Positions 33,900 to 43,443 of a stretch of 64,000 nucleotides of DNA are shown here, in pieces. Location: contig NZ_LHVO01000061.1 of NCBI RefSeq assembly GCF_001269925.1, positions 1-64,000 of the forward strand. The letters run 5' to 3'. A program made the position numbers and the translations under genes. The notes beneath the pieces are model-generated. The model had not been told where the DNA came from and searched no databases. It was given only the letters and a program-made list of their open reading frames with translations. Numbering within the stretch: position 1 is the stretch's first letter; the number at the start of each line of letters is the position of its first letter. Origin of the DNA: Pseudomonas sp. MIACH. GTDB taxonomy: Bacteria; Pseudomonadota; Gammaproteobacteria; Pseudomonadales; Pseudomonadaceae.

Positions 33900-34301
33900 A
33901 TGAGTGTGCTGATTGAGCAGGTGGCCGAGCATTGGCAATTCGTATCACCGCTGCTGCGCAAGCCCAAAACCGAGGCTGACTACGATGTGCTGGTGGAGGC
34001 GCTCGACGAATTACTGGATATCGTAGGGGACGACGAAGCCCATCCGTTGATGGGCGTGGTCGATATCATCGGTGACTGGGTCGAGGCTTATGACCTGGAG
34101 CATTGGCCAATGCCTGAAGCGAGCGGTGTCGACGTATTGCGATCAATGATGCAGGAGCATGGCCTGACTCAGAGTGATTTGCCGGGTGTTGGTGCTCAAT
34201 CGGTGGTATCGGAAATCCTCAGTGGAAAACGCCAGCTGAACGTGCGACAGATTCGTTGGCTGGCGGATTTTTTCAAGGTGCCGGTCGACCTGTTCATCTA
34301 A
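33900..34301 (+). CDS. higA: HigA-type antitoxin
   Basis: 133 aa. The C-terminal helix-turn-helix (about 80-130, 'GLTQSDLPGVGAQSVVSEIL') binds DNA; the N-terminal part neutralises HigB. Preceded by GGAG. Probably represses the operon through the repeated sites upstream of higB. Confidence 0.9.
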   Translation: MSVLIEQVAEHWQFVSPLLRKPKTEADYDVLVEALDELLDIVGDDEAHPLMGVVDIIGDWVEAYDLEHWPMPEASGVDVLRSMMQEHGLTQSDLPGVGAQSVVSEILSGKRQLNVRQIRWLADFFKVPVDLFI

Positions 34302-34319
34302 TCGCGAGCATGGCGTGTA

Positions 34320-35783
34320 TCACGACGAACAACTGATCTCCAAATGCTTGCCCCAATCCGGCGGTCGTTGCGCGTACTGTTCCATCCCCGCCTGCTCCTC
34401 GAACGGCTTGCTCAGTACCTCATGCAACCGCCGCACTTCGCTGTAATCGCCTGATTCGGCGGCAGCGATAGCGTTCTGTGCGAGGTAGTTACGCAGGATG
34501 TACAGCGGGTTCACTGCGTGCATCCGCCCACGGCGCTGCTCTTCGGTGTCATCCCCATCCCGCGCAACACGGGCGGTGTACAGCTCGGCCCAGGCATCAA
34601 ACCCGGCGAGGTCGACAAAATCATCGCGTAGCTTCGCCACCGCCAGCGCCGCCGATTCATCCCCCAGGCGCCGGAAGAACAGCGTGTAATCCACGCCGCT
34701 GTTCTGCATCAGCTTCAACAAGCGCTCCACCAGCTTCTGGTCGTCGTCTTCGGCCGTGGTCAGCCCCAAACGGCGACGCATCAAATCCAGGTAGTGCGCC
34801 TGGTAAAGCGGCAGGTACAGGCCAAGGGCTTCCTTCAAGGCATCGACGCTGATAAACGGCGTGAGCGCCTGGGCCAATGCGCTGAGGTTCCATTGCCCGA
34901 TCGGCACCTGGTTGCTGAAGGAGTAACGCCCCTCATGGTCCGAGTGGTTGCAGATGAAGTGCGCATCAAAGTCGTCGAGAAACGCAAACGGTCCGAAGTC
35001 GAAGGTGATGCCGAGGATCGACATGTTGTCGGTGTTCATCACCCCGTGGCAGAAACCATAGGCCTGCCATTTGGCGATCATCTCGGCATTGCGTTCGACG
35101 ATTTCGCGGAACATCGCCAGGTACGGCTCGGGCTGTTCACGGCACTCAGGGTAGTGCAGGTTCAGCACGTGTTCGGCCAACTCGGCCTGCTGTTCGGGCT
35201 TCTTGGTGTAGTAGAAATATTCGAAATGACCAAAACGGACATGGCTGGGCGCCAGGCGCAGCACCATCGCCCCACGTTCCTGCTTCTCACGCCAGACCGG
35301 GGTGCTGGAGCCGATCACGCACAGCGCACGGCTGCTGGGGATGCCCAATGCATGCAGCGCTTCGGAGGCCAGAAACTCGCGGATTGACGAGCGCAGCACC
35401 GCGCGGCCATCGCCCATGCGTGAGTAGGGCGTCATCCCCGCGCCTTTCAGGTGCAGGTCCCAATGTTCGCCGGCCGCGTTGTACACCTCGCCCAGCAGCA
35501 ACCCTCGGCCATCGCCCAGTTGTGGGCTGTAGCCGCCAAACTGATGCCCGGAATAGACCATCGCTCGTGGTTCGGCCTCGGCCCACAGTTTGTGGCCGCT
35601 GAACAGCTCGGCGAATACCGGCGTGTCGGCCACTGCCGGGTCGAGGTCGAGCAGGGCCATGGCGGCATTGCTCGCCACGACAAGGCGTGGTTCGTCGAGG
35701 GGTTCAGGCAATACGTGGGTCGAGAACGCGTCGCCCAGGCGTGCGAAGCGGTTGTCGAAGGTCAGTTCGTCGAGGGCTTTCAC
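34320..35783 (-). CDS. selO: Protein adenylyltransferase SelO (YdiU)
   Basis: 487-aa pseudokinase-like enzyme that transfers AMP to Ser/Thr/Tyr of target proteins. Family blocks: 'YSGHQFGGYSPQLGDGRGLL', 'LKGAGMTPYSRMGDGRAVLR', 'GFCHGVMNTDNMSILGITFD'. In Pseudomonas and E. coli it links to redox stress. GTG 35783 has GGAG eight bases upstream, at the edge of a hairpin. Third gene in a probable nhaP2-mscK-selO run. Confidence 0.94.
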   Translation of the reverse strand: MKALDELTFDNRFARLGDAFSTHVLPEPLDEPRLVVASNAAMALLDLDPAVADTPVFAELFSGHKLWAEAEPRAMVYSGHQFGGYSPQLGDGRGLLLGEVYNAAGEHWDLHLKGAGMTPYSRMGDGRAVLRSSIREFLASEALHALGIPSSRALCVIGSSTPVWREKQERGAMVLRLAPSHVRFGHFEYFYYTKKPEQQAELAEHVLNLHYPECREQPEPYLAMFREIVERNAEMIAKWQAYGFCHGVMNTDNMSILGITFDFGPFAFLDDFDAHFICNHSDHEGRYSFSNQVPIGQWNLSALAQALTPFISVDALKEALGLYLPLYQAHYLDLMRRRLGLTTAEDDDQKLVERLLKLMQNSGVDYTLFFRRLGDESAALAVAKLRDDFVDLAGFDAWAELYTARVARDGDDTEEQRRGRMHAVNPLYILRNYLAQNAIAAAESGDYSEVRRLHEVLSKPFEEQAGMEQYAQRPPDWGKHLEISCSS

Positions 35784-35792
35784 CGGCCATCT

Positions 35793-35820
35793 CCAGCAGA
35801 ATGTCCGAGCATTCTGCTGG
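35793..35820 (-). promoter_or_regulatory. hairpin overlapping the selO ribosome site
   Basis: A 10-bp perfect inverted repeat (35793-35802 with 35811-35820) lies in the 48-bp mscK-selO gap. On the transcribed strand the first two G of the selO GGAG (35794-35791) fall in the stem. No T run follows, so a role in translation or mRNA processing is more likely than termination. Confidence 0.5.
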
Positions 35821-35831
35821 GGATAGGGCGT

Positions 35832-38800
35832 TTAGTCGAGTTTGCTCGGCGGTGGCTCGGGTGCATCCGCCACTTTGCCGGCTGGCGGCTCCGGCACATC
35901 TTGCGCCTCGGCCGGCCCGACGATGGTGCGCTTCTCGTCTTCCACCGGTACCAGCTTGTATTCCTGGCCGTGGAGGTTTTTGAGGTACACCTCCATCTGT
36001 CGGAACGAGATGTTGATGTGGTGGTTCTTGAACTCGCGGTTGATAAAGCGGTTCACTTCGTCGATTACCGGGTTGCGGTCGCCCAGGTCACGCACATGCA
36101 TGCGCAGTTCGTGGTCGAGGGTGCTTTCGCCGAAGTTGAGGAAGTACACGTGGGGTTCCGGCTCCTTCAACACCCTTGGGTTTTCGCGCGCGGCCTTGAG
36201 TAACAACTCCTTCACCAGGTCCAGGTCGGAACCGTAGTCCACGCCCAGCTTGAGGGTGACGCGGGTAATGGTGTCGGTCAGCGACCAGTTGATCAGTTGC
36301 CCGGTAATAAACGTCTTGTTCGGGACAATGATGTCCTTGCGGTCGAAGTCGGTAATGGTGGTGGCGCGGATGCGGATCTTGCTCACCGTGCCCGACAGGT
36401 TACCGATGGTGATGGTGTCGCCGATGCGCACCGGGCGCTCGAACAGGATCATGATGCCGGAGATGAAGTTCGCGAAGATCTCCTGCATGCCGAAGCCCAA
36501 GCCCACCGACAGCGCGGCGACCAGCCATTGCAACTTGTCCCAGCTCACACCGAGGGTGGACAGCGTGGACACGAAGCCCACGCCAGCGATCACGTACGAC
36601 AGCAATGTGGTGGTGGCGTAGGCGCTGCCCTGGGCCAGGTCGAGCTTGGACAGTACGAGTACTTCCAGCAAACCTGGCAGGTTACGTGCCAGTGCGAAGG
36701 TGATACCGATGATGATCAGCGCGCCAAGCAAGTCGCCGATGCTGATCGGCACCATGCTGATATTGGCACCGGTGCCGCTGGTGTATTCGTACAGGGTGAC
36801 GTTATCCAGGTACGAAAACACCGAGATCAGGTCCGACCACACCCAGTACAGCGCGGCGATAAAGCCGCCGAGCAGAGCCAGGCGAATCAGGCGCATGGAC
36901 TGTTCGTTGACCTGTTCGATGTCCAGGGTCGGCTCTTCGATCACGACTTCGCCTTCGCCGGCTTCCTTGGCCGCCTGGCGTTTGGCCAAGGCGCGGGAAT
37001 AGGCCAGGCGCCGTGCGGCAACGCCGAGGCCGCGGACGAAGGTCGCTTCGATCACCAGCCAGAACATCAGCAGGTACAGGGTGTTGATCAGCCGGTCGCT
37101 GAGCTTGAGGGCGGTGTAGTAGTAGCCAAAGCACACGGCAATGAACAGGGCGATCGGCAGCGCGGTGAACACCAGGCCCACGGCTTTGCGGAACAGCGAG
37201 GCTTTTTCGTGGGTCGGGCTGTGCAGCAGCAGGCGGCCCAGCAGCCAGGCCATCAGGGCGTAGCAGGTCAGCACGACGCCGATGCCCAGCACGTCGTCGG
37301 CCAGCGCTGCCGGTTGATGCTCGGCAATCGCCACCACGGCCACCAGGGCCAATACCACCAGCCCGAGCTTGCGTACCCAGCCCTGGAGGAATTCGACCTG
37401 GGGCTTTTCCCAGCGGAAGTGCAGCTCGGCCACGCCACCCGGCGCAAGAATTCGGTAGGCGGTGTAGAACACCAGCCAGGCCTGGGCCAGTTGCAGCAGG
37501 GCGGAACCCAGGTTGGCGTTTTGCCCGCGCGCGTCGATCTGCAGCGCGTAGCCGCACAACGCCAGTCCCAACGACACCGGCATGGCCAGCAGGATATTGA
37601 TCAAGATGGCTTGCGGCGTGTGCCACTGGCTGTCGCGCTTGAAGTGGCCGATGTCCAGGTGGACCTTGTTCAGGCGTTGGTACAGGGCTTTGCGTCGCCA
37701 CAGCAGCGCGCCGATCAACAGCAGCAATGGCAGAAACAGCAACGGGCGCTGGGTCAGGCCGTCGTACAACTCGCTGACGCTGGAGGCCCAGGGCAGGGTG
37801 GTGACTTGCTTGCTCAGGTGCGCCGGCACGGTTTCCAGCCACTCAGTGTCCAGCGGCTTGTTACTGGGGATCCAGAACATCTGTTCATCCAGCGTCGCGC
37901 GCAGGGTGGTAGCGGTGCTGAGCAGTTGTTTCTGGTTCAGTTGCAGGGTGATGGATTCGTTGAGCAGCGCGCTCAACTCACGGCTCAGGCGCTCCAGCAG
38001 GTCGCTGCGGGTAATCGCCAGTTCCAGCAGGGTGCGGCGCAGTTGCGGGGTGACGTCGGCTGGCGGCTGGTTGGCCAGCAGGTTGTCCACATAAGTGCTG
38101 GGAGAGCTGATCAGCTCGCGCTGTTGGTTGACCTCAAACTGGTACAGGCGAATGTTGGCGATGTCGTCCGCCAGGTCGCGGTCCACGGTCAGACGCGGCA
38201 GGGCTTGTTTCTGCTTATACAGAATCTTCGACAGCAGCAGGCTGCCCTTGAGCACGTTGATCTGCTCGTCCAGGGCCGAATCGCTCTGGGTCACGGTGTC
38301 CAGTTGCTGCTTGGTCTGCAGGTTCTTCTGGGTCAGGTCGTTGAGGCGGTCGGTGCTCTTGAGCAGGTAGTCGGAGAGCTTCAGGTTGGCCGCGCTTTCC
38401 GTGGCCAGCAGGCTGCTGCCGCCGGCCTTTTGCGCTTCGATGGACTGCTGGGTAACGGTCTGCTGGGACTGGGCCAGACGCTTCTGGTTGATCAGGGTTT
38501 GCAGGTCCTGGATCTCTTGTTCCAGGCGCGCGGTCTTTTCCACCACCAGGTCGTGTTGGCTGTTGCCCAGGTCTTGCAGTTGGCTGTTGCCAGCCAGTTC
38601 CTGGCGGCGCAGGGGGATCAGCGCATTGAGCGCCGCGAGTTCTGCATTCAGTTGGTTGCGCTGGTCGCCGCTGAGGGCCTTGCCATTGTCCTTGCCGGCC
38701 TTGAGGGTCGAATTGATCTGCTGGATGCGCGTCTGGCTGCTGCTGATTTCGGTCTGGGCGCGCTCGGGGCGAGTCTGGGCCGCGATGGTCAGGCTGTTGG

Positions 38801-39215
38801 CGTCGGCCAGTTCCTTTTGCAGGTCGCCTTGCTGGGTGGTGCGCTGCACCAGCAATTGTTCAAGCTGCGGTACCGGCAGCGAGGCGTAGCGTTGGGCGAC
38901 CGGGACGACCTTGGTGGCCTTGAGCCGGGTCAGCTCGCGCTGATTGTCCGTGGTCTGGCGCGGGGCGTCTTCGAGCTGGCGCTTGAGATCGACCAGGCGC
39001 TGCTCGTAATCCTGCTTGTTGCCCAGGTAGGTCAGGGTCTGCTGCAGGACCGACTGCAGCGCCTTCATGTCGGCGTCGGGCAGTTTGCGATCCGGCAGCT
39101 TGTCCAGGGTTTGCTGGATGGCGTCGGCGCTGGGCGGTTCGGCAGCATGTACGCTGCCGACACAAAGGGTCAGGCCCAGCAGGGCAGTGGCGAGAAAAGT
39201 GCGCAGGGTAGGCAT
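35832..39215 (-). CDS. mscK: MscK/KefA-type mechanosensitive channel
   Basis: 1127 aa. Signal peptide ('LLGLTLCVGSVHAAEPP'), a long periplasmic coiled-coil domain (about 25-490, Gln-rich), about eight inner-membrane helices (about 495-870) and the C-terminal MscS-like pore and beta domain ('MQEIFANFISGIMILFERPV', 'IVPNKTFITGQLINWS'). Releases ions and solutes on hypo-osmotic shock. Length matches E. coli MscK (1120). The stop is 48 bases before selO, and a potassium antiporter gene lies 52 bases upstream, so ion homeostasis is a common theme. Confidence 0.93.
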   Translation of the reverse strand: MPTLRTFLATALLGLTLCVGSVHAAEPPSADAIQQTLDKLPDRKLPDADMKALQSVLQQTLTYLGNKQDYEQRLVDLKRQLEDAPRQTTDNQRELTRLKATKVVPVAQRYASLPVPQLEQLLVQRTTQQGDLQKELADANSLTIAAQTRPERAQTEISSSQTRIQQINSTLKAGKDNGKALSGDQRNQLNAELAALNALIPLRRQELAGNSQLQDLGNSQHDLVVEKTARLEQEIQDLQTLINQKRLAQSQQTVTQQSIEAQKAGGSSLLATESAANLKLSDYLLKSTDRLNDLTQKNLQTKQQLDTVTQSDSALDEQINVLKGSLLLSKILYKQKQALPRLTVDRDLADDIANIRLYQFEVNQQRELISSPSTYVDNLLANQPPADVTPQLRRTLLELAITRSDLLERLSRELSALLNESITLQLNQKQLLSTATTLRATLDEQMFWIPSNKPLDTEWLETVPAHLSKQVTTLPWASSVSELYDGLTQRPLLFLPLLLLIGALLWRRKALYQRLNKVHLDIGHFKRDSQWHTPQAILINILLAMPVSLGLALCGYALQIDARGQNANLGSALLQLAQAWLVFYTAYRILAPGGVAELHFRWEKPQVEFLQGWVRKLGLVVLALVAVVAIAEHQPAALADDVLGIGVVLTCYALMAWLLGRLLLHSPTHEKASLFRKAVGLVFTALPIALFIAVCFGYYYTALKLSDRLINTLYLLMFWLVIEATFVRGLGVAARRLAYSRALAKRQAAKEAGEGEVVIEEPTLDIEQVNEQSMRLIRLALLGGFIAALYWVWSDLISVFSYLDNVTLYEYTSGTGANISMVPISIGDLLGALIIIGITFALARNLPGLLEVLVLSKLDLAQGSAYATTTLLSYVIAGVGFVSTLSTLGVSWDKLQWLVAALSVGLGFGMQEIFANFISGIMILFERPVRIGDTITIGNLSGTVSKIRIRATTITDFDRKDIIVPNKTFITGQLINWSLTDTITRVTLKLGVDYGSDLDLVKELLLKAARENPRVLKEPEPHVYFLNFGESTLDHELRMHVRDLGDRNPVIDEVNRFINREFKNHHINISFRQMEVYLKNLHGQEYKLVPVEDEKRTIVGPAEAQDVPEPPAGKVADAPEPPPSKLD

Positions 39216-39267
39216 AGAGACCGATCGAGCAAGGTGAAGAATCGGGAGCGTGTTATCGCTCCGCAGT

Positions 39268-41010
39268 TTAGAGGAAGAGTCCGGGGCCCGGGCGACTTCC
39301 TTCGGGGAATCTGACGCCCACTTTGCCGATCTTGTTCCCGTCCATGACCGCGACGGTCCAGATGGTGTTGTTCCACTCCACCTGGTCGCCTACGACCGGC
39401 GCGCCGCCGACTTTCTGGGTGATGAAACGGCTCAGCGGCATGTCCGGGTCGATCCCTTCGAGCTTGAGGCCATACAGCGCCGAAACCGCGCCCAGTTGGG
39501 CGTCGCCTTCGAGTACGAAGTCGCCGAAGAAGCGCAAATCCAGGCCGCGTTGCGGGGCCTGGCTGAACAGTTTGCCCAGGGCCGGCAGATTGTGTTCGTG
39601 GCCGATCACGCAGAGCAGATCGCCGACTTCCAGCACCGTACTACCCGACGGATGGAGCAGTTGCTGGCCACGGAACAGGGCGGCGATGCGCGTGCCTTCG
39701 GGCATTTTCAGCTCGCGCAGGGCCGCGCCGATGCACCATTTTTCCGCGCCGAGGCGATAGACGAACAGCTCCCACTCGCTGGTGACGTGCACTTCCAGGG
39801 CTGCGCGGGAGATCGGCGCCGGGTCTGGCGGGACGGTCACTTTCAGCAGCTTGGCCACCCACGGCAGGCTTGTGCCCTGTACCAGCAGCGACACCAGCAC
39901 GATAAAGAACGCCAGGTTGAAGTACAGCTGCGCATGGGGCAGGCCGGCCATCAGCGGGAACACCGCCAGGATGATCGGTACCGCGCCGCGCAGGCCGACC
40001 CAGGCGATAAAGGCCTTTTCGCGACCGTGGAACGCTTTGAACGGCAGCAAGCCGACTATCACCGACAGCGGCCGCGCGAACAGGATCATCCACAGCGCCA
40101 GGCCCAGGGCCGGCAGGGCAATCGGCAGCAAGTCATGGGGCGTGACCAGCAGGCCCAGTACCAAAAACATGCCGATCTGTGCCAGCCAGGCCATGCCGTC
40201 GAGCATATGCAAAATGCCATGACGGCTACGCACCGGGCGGTTGCCGATCACCAGGCCGCACAGGTACACGGCGAGGAAGCCGCTGCCGTGCAGGGCGTTG
40301 GTCACGGCGAACACGAACAGGCCGCCGGCGATCACCAGGATCGGGTACAGGCCGGTGGCCAGATTGATGCGGTTGACCATTTGCAGCATCAGCCAGCCGC
40401 CGCCAAGGCCGACGAGGCCACCGATGCCGAACTCGCGCACCAGATGGGTCAGCAGGCTCCAGTGCAGGCCGGTCTGGCCGCTGGCGAGCATGTCGATCAG
40501 GGTGACGGTGAGGAACACCGCCATCGGGTCGTTGCTGCCGGATTCGATCTCAAGGCTGGCGGTAACCCGTTCGTTCAGGCCCTTGCCGCCCAGCAGCGAG
40601 AACACCGCTGCGGCGTCGGTGGAGCCGACAATCGCGCCGATCAGCAAGCCTTGAATAATATTCAGGTTGAACAGCCAGGCCGCCGCCATGCCCGTGAGGC
40701 CGGTGGTAATCAACACCCCCACCGTGGCCAGCGACAACGCCGGCCAGAGTGCCACGCGGAAACTCGCCACCCGTGTGCGCAAACCGCCGTCGAGCAGGAT
40801 CACCGCCAGCGCGAGGTTGCCCACCAGGTAGGCGGTCGGGTAGTTATCGAAGATGATGCCGCCGCCGTCGACGCCGGCGATCATGCCCACGGCGAGGATG
40901 ATCACCAGGATTGGGATGCCCAGGCGCGAGGACAGAGAACTCACCAGAATGCTCGCACTCACCAGCAACGCGCCGATCAAGAACAGGCTGTTGATGGTCG
41001 TCGCATTCAA
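39268..41010 (-). CDS. nhaP2: Potassium/proton antiporter NhaP2 (CvrA)
   Basis: 580-aa CPA1 antiporter. The N-terminal 12-13 helix transporter domain ('NSLFLIGALLVSASILVSS', 'GSTDAAAVFSLLGGKG', 'SGSNDPMAVFLTVTL' with the Asp pair) is followed by a TrkA-C domain (about 400-480) and a CorC/HlyC-like domain. The family N terminus is '(M)NATTINSLFLIGALL', which places the start at TTG 41010 with GGAG eight bases upstream. The longer ATG version at 41124 adds a non-family leader. Protects against high internal K+. Confidence 0.92.
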   Translation of the reverse strand: MNATTINSLFLIGALLVSASILVSSLSSRLGIPILVIILAVGMIAGVDGGGIIFDNYPTAYLVGNLALAVILLDGGLRTRVASFRVALWPALSLATVGVLITTGLTGMAAAWLFNLNIIQGLLIGAIVGSTDAAAVFSLLGGKGLNERVTASLEIESGSNDPMAVFLTVTLIDMLASGQTGLHWSLLTHLVREFGIGGLVGLGGGWLMLQMVNRINLATGLYPILVIAGGLFVFAVTNALHGSGFLAVYLCGLVIGNRPVRSRHGILHMLDGMAWLAQIGMFLVLGLLVTPHDLLPIALPALGLALWMILFARPLSVIVGLLPFKAFHGREKAFIAWVGLRGAVPIILAVFPLMAGLPHAQLYFNLAFFIVLVSLLVQGTSLPWVAKLLKVTVPPDPAPISRAALEVHVTSEWELFVYRLGAEKWCIGAALRELKMPEGTRIAALFRGQQLLHPSGSTVLEVGDLLCVIGHEHNLPALGKLFSQAPQRGLDLRFFGDFVLEGDAQLGAVSALYGLKLEGIDPDMPLSRFITQKVGGAPVVGDQVEWNNTIWTVAVMDGNKIGKVGVRFPEGSRPGPGLFL

Positions 41011-41148
41011 AGGCAGTACTCCATGAGCAAAATAAGGCGAGGCGCAAACTGACCATGCAGTCTGCGTGCCAGGGATTCTAACCTGTTGAATTGCTGTGCT
41101 GTCAAAAAGCTTTTTCTGATTCACGCATAACTAAATGTGGGAGGGGCA

Positions 41149-41313
41149 AGCCCTAATGCCGTTCAGTTAAGCGAAAGTGATTCACTGTAGGAGCGAGCTT
41201 GCTCGCGAAGAACTCAGGGCCACCGCGCTTATCGAGAATGAATGCGTTGCCTGGGCGTTTTTCGCGAGCAAGCTCGCTCCTACAAAAAGTGTTAACTGAC
41301 CGGCATTAGGGCT
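41149..41313. repeat. nested inverted repeat: 22-bp outer arms around a REPIN
   Basis: Outer arms 41149-41170 and 41292-41313 match as reverse complements at 21 of 22 bases. Inside lies a REPIN (41186-41284) with 24-base REP arms identical in type to those at 23582-23681. The right outer arm runs into the stop codon of the chemoreceptor gene. A partial tgtgggag REP (about 41136-41152) abuts the left arm. This accounts for most of the gap between nhaP2 and the chemoreceptor gene. Confidence 0.9.
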
Positions 41314-42937
41314 AGAGGCGGAAGCGGCCAACCATCCCATTCAAATCCACCGCCAGGCGCGACAGCTCATTGCTCGCCGCACTGGTCTGGCTGGCGCCGG
41401 TGGCCGACTGCACCGACAGGTCACGGATATTCACCAGGTTACGGTCCACTTCCCGTGCCACCTGCGCCTGTTCTTCCGCCGCGCTGGCGATCACCAGGTT
41501 GCGCTCGTTGATCTCCACAATCGCCGTGTTGATGGTGTCCAGCGACATCCCTGCGCCTTTGGCGATATTCAACGTCGACTCCGCGCGTTCGGTGCTGTTG
41601 CGCATCGAGTCCACCGCGTGTTCGGTGCCGGCCTGGATACTGCCGATCATCCGCTCGATCTCGCTGGTGGACTGCTGGGTACGATGGGCCAGTGCCCGCA
41701 CTTCATCGGCCACCACTGCAAATCCACGCCCGGCTTCACCGGCGCGCGCGGCTTCAATCGCCGCGTTCAGGGCCAGCAGGTTGGTCTGGTCGGCCAGGCC
41801 GCGAATCACGTCGAGTACTTTGCCGATATCGCGCGACTCATTGGCCAGTTCGCCAATCAGCGTGGCAGTGGCCTGCACGTCGCCACTCATGCGTTCGATG
41901 GCGCTGACAGTCTCTTGCACCAGGTCGCGGCCGTCGCCAGCAGAAGTGGTGGCATTGCGCGAAGCTTCGGAGGTGCTCACTGCATTGCGTGCGACTTCTT
42001 CGACGGCGCTGGTCATCTCGTTAACGGCGGTGGCCGCTTGTTCGATTTCGTTGTTTTGCCGGGTCAGGCCGCGGGCGCTTTCGTCGGTGACGGCGTTCAG
42101 CTCTTCAGCCGCGGAGGCCAGTTGAGTGGCGGAGCCGGCGATGCGTTGCAGGGTGTCGCGCAGCTTGTCCTGCATCTTGGCCATGGCCGCCAGCAGGCGC
42201 CCGGCTTCGTCGTTGCCGTCGACCTTGATCGGCCGCGTGAGGTTGCCTTCGGCGACTTCTTCCGCCGCTTCGAGCGCTTGGGAAATCGGCAGGGTGATGC
42301 TGCGGGTCAGCAGCCAGGCGAACAGCAGGGTCAGCAGTGTAGCGATCACCAACAGGCCTACGACCAGGTTGAACGCCGAGTTGTATTGGTCTTCGGCCTC
42401 CTGGTTAGTGGCCAGGGCCATCTTGTTATTGAGGTCCAGCAGGCGCGTCAGCACAGCGTTGACCTGCTCGGAGTTGCTCAGCAACTCGCTGTTGAGCAGG
42501 CTGCGCAGCTGGTCCACCTGATTGGCGCGTGACAGGCTCTTCATGCGCTCTTCGATCTGGTGGTACTGGTCGAGCAAGCGTACGTATTCGTTATAGGTGC
42601 TGCGTTCTTCGCTGCTTTCAATCAGTTTTTCGTAGACACCCTGGGCGGTACGGATTTGCTGGTTACGCAGTTCGAACGCTTCCAGGGTCTTTTGCTGCAC
42701 GTCCGGCTCGCGGTTGGTCAGCAAGCGGTACGACAGCACCCGCAGGCGCAGGGTCAGTTGGGTGAAATCATCCAGGGCGCGAATGCTCGGCACGCTGGAC
42801 AGGGTGATGTCTTGGGTAGCGCCACGGATCTTGCTCATCTGGTTCAGGGCGAATACGCCGAGAAACAACATCAACGCGCCAATAAACGCGAAGCCGAGGA
42901 AGGCCCTCGGAGCAATATTCATATTACGAAGTGACAT
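41312..42937 (-). CDS. Methyl-accepting chemotaxis protein
   Basis: 541-aa chemoreceptor. Membrane helix 1 ('AFLGFAFIGALMLFLGVFAL'), a 4-helix-bundle periplasmic sensor (about 40-190), helix 2 ('LVVGLLVIATLLTLLFAWLL'), HAMP, then the signalling domain with the conserved hairpin 'DVIRGLADQTNLLALNAAIE'. There is no C-terminal pentapeptide for CheR/CheB. ATG 42937 is preceded by AGGA. Ligand unknown. Confidence 0.93.
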   Translation of the reverse strand: MSLRNMNIAPRAFLGFAFIGALMLFLGVFALNQMSKIRGATQDITLSSVPSIRALDDFTQLTLRLRVLSYRLLTNREPDVQQKTLEAFELRNQQIRTAQGVYEKLIESSEERSTYNEYVRLLDQYHQIEERMKSLSRANQVDQLRSLLNSELLSNSEQVNAVLTRLLDLNNKMALATNQEAEDQYNSAFNLVVGLLVIATLLTLLFAWLLTRSITLPISQALEAAEEVAEGNLTRPIKVDGNDEAGRLLAAMAKMQDKLRDTLQRIAGSATQLASAAEELNAVTDESARGLTRQNNEIEQAATAVNEMTSAVEEVARNAVSTSEASRNATTSAGDGRDLVQETVSAIERMSGDVQATATLIGELANESRDIGKVLDVIRGLADQTNLLALNAAIEAARAGEAGRGFAVVADEVRALAHRTQQSTSEIERMIGSIQAGTEHAVDSMRNSTERAESTLNIAKGAGMSLDTINTAIVEINERNLVIASAAEEQAQVAREVDRNLVNIRDLSVQSATGASQTSAASNELSRLAVDLNGMVGRFRL

Positions 42938-43212
42938 GCGGGAATCCTGGGGGAAGCGCGATCCTTGCGGCCATGAGACGGGGTGTCCCTCTCTATCGGG
43001 CGCACGGTTAAAGTCTGAAGGGCCTGTGCGTTTTTGCCGCATCTGACGAGGGGTTGCGCCGATTCAGGAACCAGATGGGGGAAATGCAGTCACTAAGGCT
43101 CGAAAGTGTGGCCCGGCCCTTAAAAAACGGGCTGCGCGCCGGGGATAACCCTGGCATCCGAGGTGAATTTTCTTTATCGTCACCGCCCTTTGAAAAAGCC
43201 CGAGAAATCAAA

Positions 43213-43443
43213 ATGTTAGAAGCATCCCTCAGTCAGTTGGAACAACTGGTCAGTGACCTCGTACAGCAGAATCAAGACCTGCTGGGCGCCAATGCATCCC
43301 TCAAGGCCGAACTGGCCACCGCCAAGGATGAGAACGACAGCCTGCAACTGAGCCTGATGGAACAGGAAGAAAAGCACGGTGCCACGGCGGCACGTATCCA
43401 GGCGTTGGTTGAGCGTGTGAGCGTAGGGCCCGTCAGCGCATGA
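43213..43443 (+). CDS. TIGR02449 family coiled-coil protein
   Basis: 76-aa, almost wholly coiled coil ('LEQLVSDLVQQNQDLLGANA'), the small protein usually encoded just before zapA in Pseudomonas. It may assist cell division, but no function is established. ATG 43213 is chosen over the upstream ATG 43054, which lies in the promoter region. The stop overlaps the zapA start. Confidence 0.82.
   Translation: MLEASLSQLEQLVSDLVQQNQDLLGANASLKAELATAKDENDSLQLSLMEQEEKHGATAARIQALVERVSVGPVSA

Noticed and set aside
33606..34301. higBA as part of a mobile island
   Set aside because: No integrase, attachment repeat or insertion sequence is next to it; only the operator repeats are visible.
36297..39314. 1005-codon open frame antisense to mscK
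   Set aside because: Same GC-bias effect; Gln/His-rich nonsense sequence opposite a complete MscK.
39250..41052. 600-codon open frame antisense to nhaP2
   Set aside because: Gln/His-rich shadow of the antiporter gene.
42938..43212. possible 6S RNA upstream of the TIGR02449 gene
   Set aside because: No long-hairpin structure with a central bubble could be recognised; only short local inverted repeats.
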